DNA from: Actinomycetes bacterium
GTDB taxonomy: Bacteria; Actinomycetota; Acidimicrobiia; Acidimicrobiales; RAAP-2
Length of the DNA: 64,000 bases
Assembly (NCBI GenBank): GCA_021785695.1
Contig: JAJYEQ010000007.1
Location: forward strand, 24,832-88,831
Direction: 5' to 3'
The notes under the pieces were generated by a model. It searched no databases, was not told the origin of the DNA, and saw nothing but the letters and a program-made list of their open reading frames with translations. The position numbers were made by a program, and so were the translations under genes. Of this stretch, positions 44,264 to 53,295 are shown piece by piece (the first letter of the stretch is position 1; each line of letters starts with the position of its first letter).

Positions 44264-45961
44264 GTGAGCACGCACGCGGTGCAGGTGATCACCGAGGTCG
44301 GGGCCATCGACCGCCCCCTCGACTACCTCGTCCCCGAGGGATGGGCGGCCCTCGACGTGGGCGATCGCGTCCGGGTGCCCCTGCAGAGTCGCTCGGTGCG
44401 CGGATGGGTGGTCGGGCCAGCGACCCCTGACGACACCCTGAAGGCGGTGCGGACGCGCCTGGATGGCGGCGTGACCCCTGAGGTCGTCGACCTGGCCCGG
44501 TGGGCCGCGGAGCGCTGGATGGCCCCGACCGCGCGGTTCCTGGGCGCGGCCAGCCCGCACCGGCTGGTGCGCGAGACGCCGGCGGCGCCGGTGGCGCCGG
44601 CGGTGCCCGCGCTGACCGACAGCGCCTGGGACGTCGCACCCGGCGTCGTCCAGGTGGGACCGACCGCCGACGTGCTCGGGGTGGTCGCCACGGCGTACCG
44701 GGCGTGCGCGACGCGCCGGGGCTCCCTCATCGTGGTGGTCCCCACCGAGGGCTGGGCGCAGCGCCTGCGCCACCGTCTGGAGCGGCGCGGTGTTCCCGTG
44801 GCCGGCTCGGAGGACGCCGAACGGGTGGTCGCCGGTTGGCCGGTCGTGGTGGGCACGCGCTCGGCCGTGTGGGCCCCGGTGCCGGTCCTGGGGGCCCTGG
44901 TGGTGCTCGACGCCGACGATCCCTCCCTCGTCTCGAGCGCGTGGCCCCGCTGGGGTGCCACCGAGGTGGGCCAGCGGCGCGCCGAGCTGGCCGGGGCTCC
45001 GTGGTGGGCCACCACCGTCGTGCCGCCGCCAGCCCTGGCCGTCCAGGTCACGCGCCACGAGACGCGCCCCGCACTGTGGCCGGCCGTGCGGGTGATCGAC
45101 CGGCGGCGCAGCGATCCCCACGACGGCTGGCTGGCCGCCGAGGCGGTGCGGGCGGCACACCAGGCCCTGGCGACCAGCGAGGACGTGGCCGTGGCGGTCC
45201 TCCTCCAGCGCCTGGGGACGGGGCGCCTGCTGGCGTGTGGGCGATGCGGCGAGCTGTACCGCTGCGAGGTTTGCGGCGGAGCCGAGATCGAGCAGGGCGA
45301 GATGGTGGCGTGCCGGGACCAGCACGCGCCCCGGCCGGCCTTCTGCCGCCACTGCGGCTCGACGCAAGTCCGGCGCCGGCGCGTCGGTGTCCAGGGTCTG
45401 GCCACGGCGGTGGCGGCTCAGCTGGCCCAGCCCGTCAGTGTCGTCACGTCGGGTGCGCGCGTCGAGGGTCGCGAGCGGGTCGTCGTGGGCACCGAGGCGC
45501 TCTGGAGCCGGGTGCGTCGCGCGGCCCTGGTCGTCGTGGCCGACTTCGACCAGTATCTCCTGGCTCCGCGAGCCGACGCGCGCCGGGAGGCGCTCCTGGC
45601 GGTGGCGCGGGCCGGTCGGGTGGTCGGTGGCCGCGGTGAGGGGCGCGGCGCGGTGATCCTCCAGACGCGCCGCAGCGAGGACCCCGTCGTGCGGGCCCTG
45701 GAGAGCGGCGACATCGACGAGGTCCTCGACGAGGAGGTCGCGACGGCCCGGCAGCTGGGACTGGCCCCCTTTGGGGCGACGGCCGTGCTGCGCGGGCCCG
45801 ACGCGGCCGCGGCCGCCGCAGCGGCTGCGGCTCTGGCCACGGGGCTGCGCGTATGGGCGGGCCCCGACGACTGGACCGTCTGGGCACCCGACGGCCGCGT
45901 CCTCCACGACGCGCTCGCTGGGATGGCGCTGGGGGCCGGGGTGCGGATCGACGTCGAGTGA
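44264..45961 (+). CDS. priA: PriA-like replication restart protein without helicase motifs
   Basis: A 565-residue protein with the PriA N-terminal DNA-binding domain (about 5-100, DRPLDYLVPEGWAALDVGDR) and the zinc-binding region near 325-370 (ACGRCGELYRCEVCG, CRHCGS). The helicase core is degenerate: where PriA has the Walker A GxTGSGKT this protein reads VVQVGPTADVLGVV, and the DEEH box is LDADDPSLVS. Actinobacterial PriA proteins are known to have lost ATPase residues, so this is probably a structural primosome factor. It sits in the usual priA-def-fmt order after metK. Confidence 0.85.
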   Translation: MSTHAVQVITEVGAIDRPLDYLVPEGWAALDVGDRVRVPLQSRSVRGWVVGPATPDDTLKAVRTRLDGGVTPEVVDLARWAAERWMAPTARFLGAASPHRLVRETPAAPVAPAVPALTDSAWDVAPGVVQVGPTADVLGVVATAYRACATRRGSLIVVVPTEGWAQRLRHRLERRGVPVAGSEDAERVVAGWPVVVGTRSAVWAPVPVLGALVVLDADDPSLVSSAWPRWGATEVGQRRAELAGAPWWATTVVPPPALAVQVTRHETRPALWPAVRVIDRRRSDPHDGWLAAEAVRAAHQALATSEDVAVAVLLQRLGTGRLLACGRCGELYRCEVCGGAEIEQGEMVACRDQHAPRPAFCRHCGSTQVRRRRVGVQGLATAVAAQLAQPVSVVTSGARVEGRERVVVGTEALWSRVRRAALVVVADFDQYLLAPRADARREALLAVARAGRVVGGRGEGRGAVILQTRRSEDPVVRALESGDIDEVLDEEVATARQLGLAPFGATAVLRGPDAAAAAAAAAALATGLRVWAGPDDWTVWAPDGRVLHDALAGMALGAGVRIDVE

Positions 45962-45966
45962 ACCGG

Positions 45967-45972
45967 TAGCGT
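45967..45972 (+). promoter_or_regulatory. Candidate -10 element of def, TAGCGT
   Basis: TAGCGT ends 6 bases before the def GTG in the 17-base gap after priA; leaderless arrangement, identical hexamer to menB. Confidence 0.5.
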
Positions 45973-45978
45973 GGCTCC

Positions 45979-46509
45979 GTGAGTACGCTGCCGATCCGCG
46001 TCTTTGGGGACCCGGTCCTCTCGACGCCCACGCGGCCGGTCCTGGAGATCGACGGGCGCCTGGCCAGCCTGGTCGACAGCATGATCGAGACGATGTACGA
46101 CGCCCCGGGGGTGGGGCTGGCCGCCAACCAGGTGGGCATCAACCGGCGCCTCTTCGTCTACGACAAGGGGGAGGGGCCCGTGGTGGTGATCAACCCGGTC
46201 CTGGTCGAGAGCACCGGGACGTGGGTCTTCGAAGAGGGCTGCCTGTCGGTTCCCGGGCACAGCTGGGAGATCGAGCGGCCCAACCAGGTCCACGTGCGCG
46301 GCTTCGACATCGAGGGCACCGAGCTCGACCTGCAGGTCGACGCGTTCGAGGGGCGGATCCTCCAGCACGAGCTCGACCATCTCGACGGGATCCTGCTGGT
46401 CGAGCGGCTCGACGAGGAGCAGCGTCGTGAGGCCAAGAGGATGCTTCGCCAGGGCGTGCTGCGCCAGCGCGCGGACCCCGACGGGCTGCGTCAGCTGCTG
46501 GACGACTAG
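45979..46509 (+). CDS. def: Peptide deformylase
   Basis: A 176-residue metalloenzyme that removes the formyl group from new proteins. The three motifs are GVGLAANQVG, EEGCLSVPG with the metal cysteine, and QHELDHLDGIL with the metal histidines and catalytic glutamate. Directly followed by fmt with no gap; together they process initiator formyl-methionine. Confidence 0.97.
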   Translation: MSTLPIRVFGDPVLSTPTRPVLEIDGRLASLVDSMIETMYDAPGVGLAANQVGINRRLFVYDKGEGPVVVINPVLVESTGTWVFEEGCLSVPGHSWEIERPNQVHVRGFDIEGTELDLQVDAFEGRILQHELDHLDGILLVERLDEEQRREAKRMLRQGVLRQRADPDGLRQLLDD

Positions 46510-47373
46510 ATGCGGGTCGCCTTCTTGGGGACGCCCGCCGAGGCGGTCCCCGCACTCGAGGCGCTGCTCGGGGCGGGCCACGAGGTCGTCACGGTCGTCA
46601 CGCGTCCCGATCGCCGGCGCGGCCGGGGCGGTCGCGTCGAGCCCAGCCCGGTCGGGCAGGTCGCGCACCGGCTCGGACTCGAGGTGGTGCACCGCTTGGC
46701 CGACCTGGACGCGTCGCGGGCGACCCTCGGGGTCGTGGTCGCCTACGGCGCCTTGGTGCCCGCGGCGCTCCTGGAGCGGCTCCCCATGCTCAACGTCCAC
46801 TTCTCCTTGCTGCCCCGGTGGCGCGGGGCTGCCCCGGTGGCGCGGGCGATCCTGGCCGGTGACGAGCAGACCGGCGTGTCCATCATGTCCCTCGAGCCGA
46901 CCCTCGACACCGGACCGGTGCACCTGGCGCGCGCGCTCGAGGTGGGGGAGCGCACGCTGTCCGAGCTGAGTGGCGAGCTCGCCCGCCTCGGGGCATCGGC
47001 CCTCCTCGAGGTGCTCGCGGACCCCGCGCTCCTGGCGCATCCGGCCCCCCAGGAGGGCCAGCCGACCTACGCCGAGAAGCTGACGCCCGCGGACTTCCGT
47101 CTGACGCCGGCGCTGGGGCTGGCGCAGGCGCAGCGGGTGGTGCGCCTGGAGCGCGCCTGGCTCGAGATCGACGCCGAGCGCGTACACGTGCTGGCCGCCC
47201 GCCCCGCGTCGTCGGCGTGCGCGCCGGGGCAGATCTGCGCGCCGGGACCGGTGTGCATCGGGGTGGCCGATGGGGCCCTCGAGTTGAGCCAGGTGCGCCC
47301 CGCCGGTCGGCGCGCCATGGCCGGCGACGCCTGGTGGCGCGGGCGGCGTAGCGCCTCGCGTGCGTGGGCGTGA
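46510..47373 (+). CDS. fmt: Methionyl-tRNA formyltransferase
   Basis: A 287-residue enzyme that formylates initiator tRNA. VAFLGTPAEAVPALEALL begins the Rossmann-like domain, the catalytic Asn-His-Asp set appears in NVHFSLLPRWRGAAPV and LEPTLDTGPV, and the C-terminal OB-like domain begins near 200. It is somewhat shorter than typical (about 310), mainly in the C-terminal domain. ATG directly after the def stop. Confidence 0.94.
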   Translation: MRVAFLGTPAEAVPALEALLGAGHEVVTVVTRPDRRRGRGGRVEPSPVGQVAHRLGLEVVHRLADLDASRATLGVVVAYGALVPAALLERLPMLNVHFSLLPRWRGAAPVARAILAGDEQTGVSIMSLEPTLDTGPVHLARALEVGERTLSELSGELARLGASALLEVLADPALLAHPAPQEGQPTYAEKLTPADFRLTPALGLAQAQRVVRLERAWLEIDAERVHVLAARPASSACAPGQICAPGPVCIGVADGALELSQVRPAGRRAMAGDAWWRGRRSASRAWA

Positions 47374-47386
47374 GGACGGCGCTGCG

Positions 47387-47392
47387 TAGGCT
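47387..47392 (+). promoter_or_regulatory. Candidate -10 element of rpe, TAGGCT
   Basis: TAGGCT ends 7 bases before the ATG at 47400, just after the fmt stop. It supports that ATG over an in-frame GTG at 47364. Confidence 0.5.
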
Positions 47393-47399
47393 GGGCGCG

Positions 47400-48079
<680 letters not shown>

Positions 48080-48083
<4 letters not shown>

Positions 48084-49063
48084 CGCGCGAGTCCGACCTG
48101 ATGGTCCGCGCCCTCGAGGCGTCGGCCGCCGCCCGGATCGACGCCCCGCCCAATCCCTGGGTCGGCGCTCTGGTTCTCGACGAGCAGGGCACCGTGAGGG
48201 GACTCGGGGTGACTCGTCCCCCGGGAGGTCCCCACGCCGAGGTGGTTGCCCTGCACGAGGCGGGTGACGCGGCCCGCGGCGGCACGCTGGTCGTGACCTT
48301 GGAGCCCTGTGACCATCACGGGCGCACGCCGCCGTGCACCGAGGCGATCATCGCCGCGGGGATCGGCCACGTGGTCGTGGGGGTGCGCGACCCGGACGCC
48401 CAGGTCGCCGGGCGGGGGGTCGCGCGGCTGCGCGAGGCCGGTGTGGACGTGACCGAGGGCGTCATGGCCGATGCGGTGGCCGAGGCTCTCGCGCCGTACC
48501 TGTGGCAGCGGCGCACGGGGCGACCCTGGGTCGTGCTCAAGGTCGCGGCCACGCTCGACGGCGTCGTCGCGGCCGCGGACGGGTCCAGCCAGTGGATCAC
48601 CGGCGAGGAGGCGCGCGCCGACGCGCACCGCCTGCGCGCCGAGAGCCAGGCGATTCTGGTGGGCGCGGGGACCGTGCGCGCGGACGACCCGACCCTCACC
48701 GCGCGGCTCCCGGGGCGCACCCTCGAGCCGCTGCGCGTCGTGCTGGGCACGGCGCCGGCCACCGCGCGGGTGCGCCCGTGCTGGGAGCGCTCGGGACCCC
48801 TCGAGGACATCCTCGACGAGCTCGGGGGCCACGGCGTGCTCCAGGTGCTGGTCGAAGGGGGTCCCGCGACCGCCAGCGCCTTCGTGGGCGCGGGGCTGGT
48901 CAACCGGGTGGTCTGGTACGTCGCGCCGGCCCTGGCGGGCGCCCGCAATACGCTAGGAGCGCTGCGGGACCTCTCTACGGCATCGATCGACCGCCTGCGT
49001 CGGGGGCACCTGATCGCGGTCGAGCGGCTGGGTGAGGACCTGCGAATCGAAATGGAGGTGTGA
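48080..49063 (+). CDS. ribD: Riboflavin deaminase/reductase RibD
   Basis: A 327-residue bifunctional enzyme. The N-terminal deaminase domain binds zinc through GGPHAEVVAL and LEPCDHHGRTPPCTEAI; the C-terminal reductase domain begins WVVLKVAATLDGVVAAADGS and has QVLVEGGPATASAFV. It deaminates and reduces the pyrimidine intermediate of riboflavin synthesis. The reductase domain is a little short. GTG start overlapping rpe. Confidence 0.93.
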
Positions 49064-50283
49064 TGGCCCTGTCGACCATCGAGGAGGCGATTGACGCCAT
49101 CGGCGCCGGTGGAATGGTGGTGGTCGTCGACGACGAGGACCGCGAGAACGAGGGCGACCTCATCATGGCGGCCGAGCACGTCACGCCCGAGGCCATCGCG
49201 TTCTACCTGGAGCACACGTCGGGCATCTTCTGCGTGCCCCTGGAGCCCGCCCGGGCCGACGAGCTCGAGCTGCCCCTGATGGTGGTGGAGAACACCGAGT
49301 CCCAGCGCACCGCGTTCACGGTGTCGGTGGACTACCGCGTCGGCACCACGACGGGCATCTCAGCCCACGACCGCGCCGCGACCATCCGCGCGCTGATCGA
49401 CCCGGCGACGCGCCCCGCTGACCTCAGCCGACCGGGCCACATCTTCCCGCTGCGCTACCGGCCCGGCGGCGTGCTCAAGCGCGCGGGCCACACCGAGGCC
49501 ACCGTCGACCTGTGCCGGCTGGCCGGGATGGCCCCCTCGGGCGTCCTGTGCGAGATCGTGAGCGCCGACAAGTCCGACATGGCGCGGCTGCCCGAGCTGG
49601 AGGTCTTCGCGGCCACCCACGGGCTGCCGATCATCACCATCGCCGAGCTCATCCGCTACCGGCGCCAGCACGAGAAGCTGGTGCGCCGCGTATCGGAGGC
49701 GAGCCTGCCCACCGAGTTCGGGATCTTCCGCGCGATCGTGTTCGAGTCGGTGCTGGACGGCGAGCAGCACGTGGCCCTGGTGTGCGGCGAGGTCGAAGGG
49801 CGTGATTCGGTCCTGGTACGGGTGCACTCGGAGTGCTTGACGGGCGACGCCCTGGGCTCGCTGCGCTGCGACTGCGGTCCCCAGCTGCAGACGGCCATGG
49901 CCAGCATCGCCGAGGCGGGCCGGGGCGTCATCGTCTACCTGCGGGGCCACGAGGGCCGCGGGATCGGGCTGGGCCACAAGATCCGGGCCTACGCGCTCCA
50001 GGAGGATGGTCGCGACACGGTTGACGCGAACCTGGAGCTGGGCCTGCCGGTCGACTCGCGCGAGTACGGGATCGGCGCCCAGATCCTGGTCGATCTGGGG
50101 GTCAGCTCGATGCGGCTGATGACGAACAACCCGGCCAAGTACGGGGGGCTCGAGGGCTTCGGGCTGAACATCGAGGGGCGCGTGCCCATCGAGAGTCGCC
50201 CCACCCCCTACAACATCGACTACCTGCGCACCAAGCGCGAGCGCCTCGGACACCTGCTGGAGGGCCTCGATGACATCGAGTGA
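49063..50283 (+). CDS. ribBA: Bifunctional 3,4-dihydroxy-2-butanone 4-phosphate synthase/GTP cyclohydrolase II
   Basis: A 406-residue fusion supplying both riboflavin precursors. The RibB domain (1-200) has VVDDEDRENEGDLIMAAEHV and LCRLAGMAPSGVLCEI; the RibA domain has the zinc cysteines in VRVHSECLTGDALGSLRCDC and the GTP site in YLRGHEGRGIGLGHKIRAY. GGAGG lies 4 bases before the ATG at 49063. No FMN riboswitch precedes the cluster. Its end overlaps ribH by 14 bases. Confidence 0.96.
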   Translation: MALSTIEEAIDAIGAGGMVVVVDDEDRENEGDLIMAAEHVTPEAIAFYLEHTSGIFCVPLEPARADELELPLMVVENTESQRTAFTVSVDYRVGTTTGISAHDRAATIRALIDPATRPADLSRPGHIFPLRYRPGGVLKRAGHTEATVDLCRLAGMAPSGVLCEIVSADKSDMARLPELEVFAATHGLPIITIAELIRYRRQHEKLVRRVSEASLPTEFGIFRAIVFESVLDGEQHVALVCGEVEGRDSVLVRVHSECLTGDALGSLRCDCGPQLQTAMASIAEAGRGVIVYLRGHEGRGIGLGHKIRAYALQEDGRDTVDANLELGLPVDSREYGIGAQILVDLGVSSMRLMTNNPAKYGGLEGFGLNIEGRVPIESRPTPYNIDYLRTKRERLGHLLEGLDDIE

Positions 50284-50803
50284 CGAGACGGCCTTCGACG
50301 CCAGCGTGGCCGAGGCGCTGCGCGGGCGGGCGGGCACCTGGCTGGACGTCGGCGCCCTCGGTGCCGGACGTCGGGTGGTGATCGTGGCGGCCCGCTTCAA
50401 CGGCGGCATCACGCTGCGCCTGCTCGCGGGAGCTCTGAGCGCCCTCGACGGTGCCGGGGTGGCGCGCGAGGACGTCACCGTCGCCTGGGCGCCCGGAGCC
50501 TTCGAGCTGCCCTTCGTGGCCAAGGCGGTGATCCAGGCCGGCGCCACCGACGCGGTCATCGCGCTCGGCGCGGTGATCCGGGGCGAGACCGGCCACTACG
50601 ACTTCGTCGCCGGGCAGTGCGCCCAGGGCCTCCAGGCCGTTCAGCTCGAGACGGGGGTGCCCGTGGTCTTCGGCGTCCTGACCACCGACACCGTGGCCCA
50701 GGCGCTCGCGCGCTCCCAGGACGACGAGGCCAACAAGGGGCGGGAGGCGGCGCTCACCGCCCTCGAGATGGCGGCCCTGGCCCGCCACACGCGTCGGGCC
50801 TAG
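50270..50803 (+). CDS. ribH: 6,7-dimethyl-8-ribityllumazine synthase
   Basis: A 177-residue lumazine synthase with an N-terminal extension of about 30 residues. IVAARFNGGITLRLLAGAL, APGAFELPFVAKAV and GAVIRGETGHYDFV carry the substrate and phosphate sites, and FGVLTTDTVAQALARS the C-terminal part. The riboflavin synthase gene (ribE), which would use its product, is not in this cluster. The stop shares CTAG with the convergent small gene. Confidence 0.94.
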   Translation: MTSSDETAFDASVAEALRGRAGTWLDVGALGAGRRVVIVAARFNGGITLRLLAGALSALDGAGVAREDVTVAWAPGAFELPFVAKAVIQAGATDAVIALGAVIRGETGHYDFVAGQCAQGLQAVQLETGVPVVFGVLTTDTVAQALARSQDDEANKGREAALTALEMAALARHTRRA

Positions 50804-51093
50804 ACCGTCGGCGGCGCCGCGAGCTTGACCCAGACCTGCTGGACCTCGGACAGCGCCGTGCGATACAGCGGCACGTTGTCGCCCAGGCGCTCGCCGCCCG
50901 CGCCCACGATGGCCCCGGCGATGTCGATGGCCAGCTGGGCCGCCGGGAGATCGGGGGGCTCGGCCGCCAGGCGGATCGCCGCGGCCTGGAGGAGCTGGAG
51001 CAGTTCGGTGGCCACCAGGATCTCGACGGGCGTCGAGGCCAGGAACGAGTGCTGCTCGTCGTGGTCGAACGTCGGGTCCTCGGGCGCGGCCAT
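50800..51093 (-). CDS. Small helical protein, possibly DUF1844-like
   Basis: A 97-residue protein with an acidic start (AAPEDPTFDHDEQHSFLAS), a helix VEILVATELLQLLQAAAIRL and a second half LAIDIAGAIVGAGGERLGDN. The pattern of a hydrophobic helix followed by an AxxxIDxxxxL segment resembles the small DUF1844 family often encoded next to infC, but the match is by eye only. ATG at 51093 with TGAGG upstream. It is divergent from the infC operon; function unknown. Confidence 0.62.
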   Translation of the reverse strand: MAAPEDPTFDHDEQHSFLASTPVEILVATELLQLLQAAAIRLAAEPPDLPAAQLAIDIAGAIVGAGGERLGDNVPLYRTALSEVQQVWVKLAAPPTV

Positions 51094-51137
51094 GGCCTCA
51101 GGGTAGCCCACCGCCCGGGAGCGTCGGGTGGGTCTGC

Positions 51138-51279
51138 TAGGCTGTCGCGGCACGAACACAGCAAGTGGGGTTGGCGCTGCCAACGTCCACCTGGCCATCG
51201 CTGGTGGTCCAGGTTCAAAGACTCGCCTCGCTTGTCGTGGCGGCGCACCGGCGCCGTGGAATGAGATGAGGAGACGAGT
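51138..51279 (+). promoter_or_regulatory. Promoter and structured leader of the infC operon
   Basis: TAGGCT at 51138-51143 is a likely -10, which would give a leader of about 130 bases, the longest in the window. It contains hairpins TTGGC-GCT-GCCAA (51171-51183), CCACC paired with GGTGG (51187-51207) and GGCGC-ACCG-GCGCC (51242-51255), and ends with GAGGAG 6 bases before the ATC start of infC. Leaders of this operon are autoregulated by ribosomal protein L20 or IF-3 in other bacteria, so a regulatory role is plausible. Confidence 0.45.
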
Positions 51280-51867
51280 ATCGCAACTGGACCTGGAGAC
51301 CACCGCATCAACGAGCGGATCCGCGTGGAGTCCGTTCGCCTGATCGATCAGGACGGGACCCAGCGGGGCATCATGGCCACGCGCGAGGCGCTGGCGCTAG
51401 CCCGCAGCCTGGATCTGGATCTCGTCGAGATCGCGCCCACCGCCAGTCCACCGGTGTGCCGGATCATGGACTACGGAAAGTTCAAGTTCGATGAGGCGCA
51501 AAAGGCGAAGGAGTCGCGGCGCAAGTCGACCAACGTCGGGATCAAGGAGATGAAGTACCGGCCCAAGATTGGGGCCGGTGACTTCGAGACCAAGACCCGA
51601 CTGGTGGACAAGTTCCTCGGCGAGGGTCACAAGGTCAAGATCACCATCATGTTCCGCGGGCGCGAGACGGCGCACCCCGAGTTGGGGCGCCGCATCCTGG
51701 ACCGGATCGTCGAGCGTCTCGGCGAGGGGGCCAAGGTCGAGGCGGCCGCCAAGCTCGATGGACGGAACATGACGATGGTGCTGGGTCCCGAGCGACGGGC
51801 CAAGACGAAGAACGAGACGACGCGTCCGGCCTCGGTGGAGGCGGCCGCGTCGCCCGAGGGGCAGTGA
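51280..51867 (+). CDS. infC: Translation initiation factor IF-3, predicted ATC start
   Basis: A 195-residue factor when read from ATC at 51280. The first ATG, GTG or TTG in frame is GTG 51325, which would remove the conserved N-terminal HRINERIR segment, and an in-frame TGA lies six codons upstream at 51262-51264. GAGGAG at 51268-51273 is placed 6 bases before the ATC. The N-domain continues with VRLIDQDGTQRGIM and PPVCRIMDYGKFKF, and the C-domain has TRLVDKFLGEGHKVKITIMF and RGRETAHPELG. IF-3 itself rejects non-standard start codons, and in E. coli infC uses AUU for autoregulation, so a rare start here fits the same logic. It heads infC-rpmI-rplT. Confidence 0.93.
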   Translation: MATGPGDHRINERIRVESVRLIDQDGTQRGIMATREALALARSLDLDLVEIAPTASPPVCRIMDYGKFKFDEAQKAKESRRKSTNVGIKEMKYRPKIGAGDFETKTRLVDKFLGEGHKVKITIMFRGRETAHPELGRRILDRIVERLGEGAKVEAAAKLDGRNMTMVLGPERRAKTKNETTRPASVEAAASPEGQ

Positions 51868-51883
51868 GAGAGGGAAGGCCGAC

Positions 51884-52078
51884 ATGCCAAAGATGAAGAC
51901 GGACAGTGGGGCCAAGAAGCGCGTCAAGGTGACCGGGACCGGTCGCCTGCGCCGGGGCAAGGCATTTCGCGGCCACCTGATGGAGAAGAAGACGTCGGTG
52001 CGGGCGCGCCGTCTGGGGCGCGAGACGGACTTCGCACCGGGCGTTGAGCGCAAGGTCAAGAAGCTGTTGGGTCTCTAG
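51884..52078 (+). CDS. rpmI: 50S ribosomal protein L35
   Basis: A 64-residue very basic protein beginning PKMKTDSGAKKRVKVTGTG and continuing RRGKAFRGHLMEKKT, typical of bL35. It lies between infC and rplT in the universal order, 16 bases after infC. Confidence 0.96.
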   Translation: MPKMKTDSGAKKRVKVTGTGRLRRGKAFRGHLMEKKTSVRARRLGRETDFAPGVERKVKKLLGL

Positions 52079-52096
52079 GACGAGAGAGGAGTCATC

Positions 52097-52456
52097 ATGG
52101 CGCGCGTCAAGCGAGGAGTTCACGCCAAGAAGCACCACAAGGCGATCCTGGAGCAGGCCAAGGGCTACTACGGCGACCGGAGCCGCACGTTCCGGGCTGC
52201 CAACCAGGCGGTGCAGCATTCAGGGGTCTACGCGTTTCGCGACCGGCGAGCGCGCAAGGGCGAGTTCCGCCAGCTGTGGATCCAGCGGATCAACGCGGCA
52301 ACGCGGATGCACGGCCTCAGCTACAGCCGGTTCATCGCCGGGCTGCACGCGGCGGGCATCACGGTGGACCGGCGCGTCCTGGCCGACTTGGCCGTGAACG
52401 ACCAGGCGGCCTTCGCCGCCCTGGTGGCTCAGGCGTCGGCGGCGCTGAGCGAGTAG
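52097..52456 (+). CDS. rplT: 50S ribosomal protein L20
   Basis: A 119-residue basic protein: [58 protein letters not shown] and [15 protein letters not shown] are hallmarks of bL20, which binds 23S rRNA early in assembly and represses its own operon in several bacteria. AGAGAGGAG lies before the ATG. Confidence 0.97.
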   Translation: MARVKRGVHAKKHHKAILEQAKGYYGDRSRTFRAANQAVQHSGVYAFRDRRARKGEFRQLWIQRINAATRMHGLSYSRFIAGLHAAGITVDRRVLADLAVNDQAAFAALVAQASAALSE

Positions 52457-52473
52457 CGACGCACCCGGTCGAC

Positions 52474-53295
52474 ATCGGCTCGTCCCACCAGCGCGTCCGA
52501 CGTCTGCGGCGCCTGGCGCGCAAGCGCGACCTGCGCTGGCGCGAGCAGGTGTGCGTACTCGAGGGTCCCGACCTGGTGGCGGCGGCGCTCGAGGCCCACG
52601 CGGAGGTCGAGGCGCTGTACGTGGACCGGGAGCGGTGGGCGGAGAGCCCCACAGTCGATCTGGTCGCCCAGGCCGCGGCCCGGGGCGTGGCCGTCTACGG
52701 CCTCGCGCCCGAGGTCGTCCGTCTGGCGGCCCAGTCCACGACGCCCCAACCGGTTCTGGCGACGGTGCGTTTCGTCGCCGCCGACCTGGCCACCGCGCGC
52801 CTCGACGGTCTCGTGGTCGTGCTCCACGACGTCCAGGATCCGGGCAATGCCGGAACCGTGATTCGCAGCGCCGAGGCTGCCGGCGCGTGCGCCGTCATCC
52901 TGGCGGGCCACAGTGTGGATCCCTACAATCCCAAGACGTTGCGCGCGACCACCGGCGCGATCTTTCGCCTGCCCGTGATCGTGGCCGACATCGACGACGT
53001 CCTGGCGCGCCTGCGTCGCGACCACGTCCCCACGTGGGCGACGGTCGTGCGCGGTGGTCACGACCTGCTCACCGCCGACCTGCGCGGTCCGACCGCCATC
53101 GTGATCGGCAGCGAGGCGGCGGGACTCGACGCGTCCCTGGTGGAACGCTGCGATGGTCGCCTGACGATCACGATGGCCGCGGGCGAGTCTCTCAATGCCG
53201 GCGTGGCCGCATCGCTGATCGCGTTCGTCGCGCGCTGGCAGTCGCAGGGTCAGATCGGTCCCAGCGCACCGCCTAGCCTGGAGAGACATGACTGA
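52474..53295 (+). CDS. SpoU-family RNA 2'-O-methyltransferase
   Basis: About 273 residues. The N-terminal substrate-binding domain (HQRVRRLRRLARKRDLRWRE, VLEGPDLVAAALEA) precedes the SPOUT domain with VVLHDVQDPGNAGTVIRSAE, RATTGAIFRLPVI, VIGSEAAGLDA and MAAGESLNAGVAASLIAF, the three SpoU motifs that form the knotted AdoMet site. It probably methylates a ribose in 23S rRNA, as in the TsnR/RlmB group often found after rplT. The start is uncertain: the usual family start region has no ATG, GTG or TTG; I place it at the in-frame ATC 52474. GTG 52549 would cut the first domain, and GTG 52276 lies deep in rplT. Overlaps pheS by 8 bases. Confidence 0.85.
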   Translation: MGSSHQRVRRLRRLARKRDLRWREQVCVLEGPDLVAAALEAHAEVEALYVDRERWAESPTVDLVAQAAARGVAVYGLAPEVVRLAAQSTTPQPVLATVRFVAADLATARLDGLVVVLHDVQDPGNAGTVIRSAEAAGACAVILAGHSVDPYNPKTLRATTGAIFRLPVIVADIDDVLARLRRDHVPTWATVVRGGHDLLTADLRGPTAIVIGSEAAGLDASLVERCDGRLTITMAAGESLNAGVAASLIAFVARWQSQGQIGPSAPPSLERHD

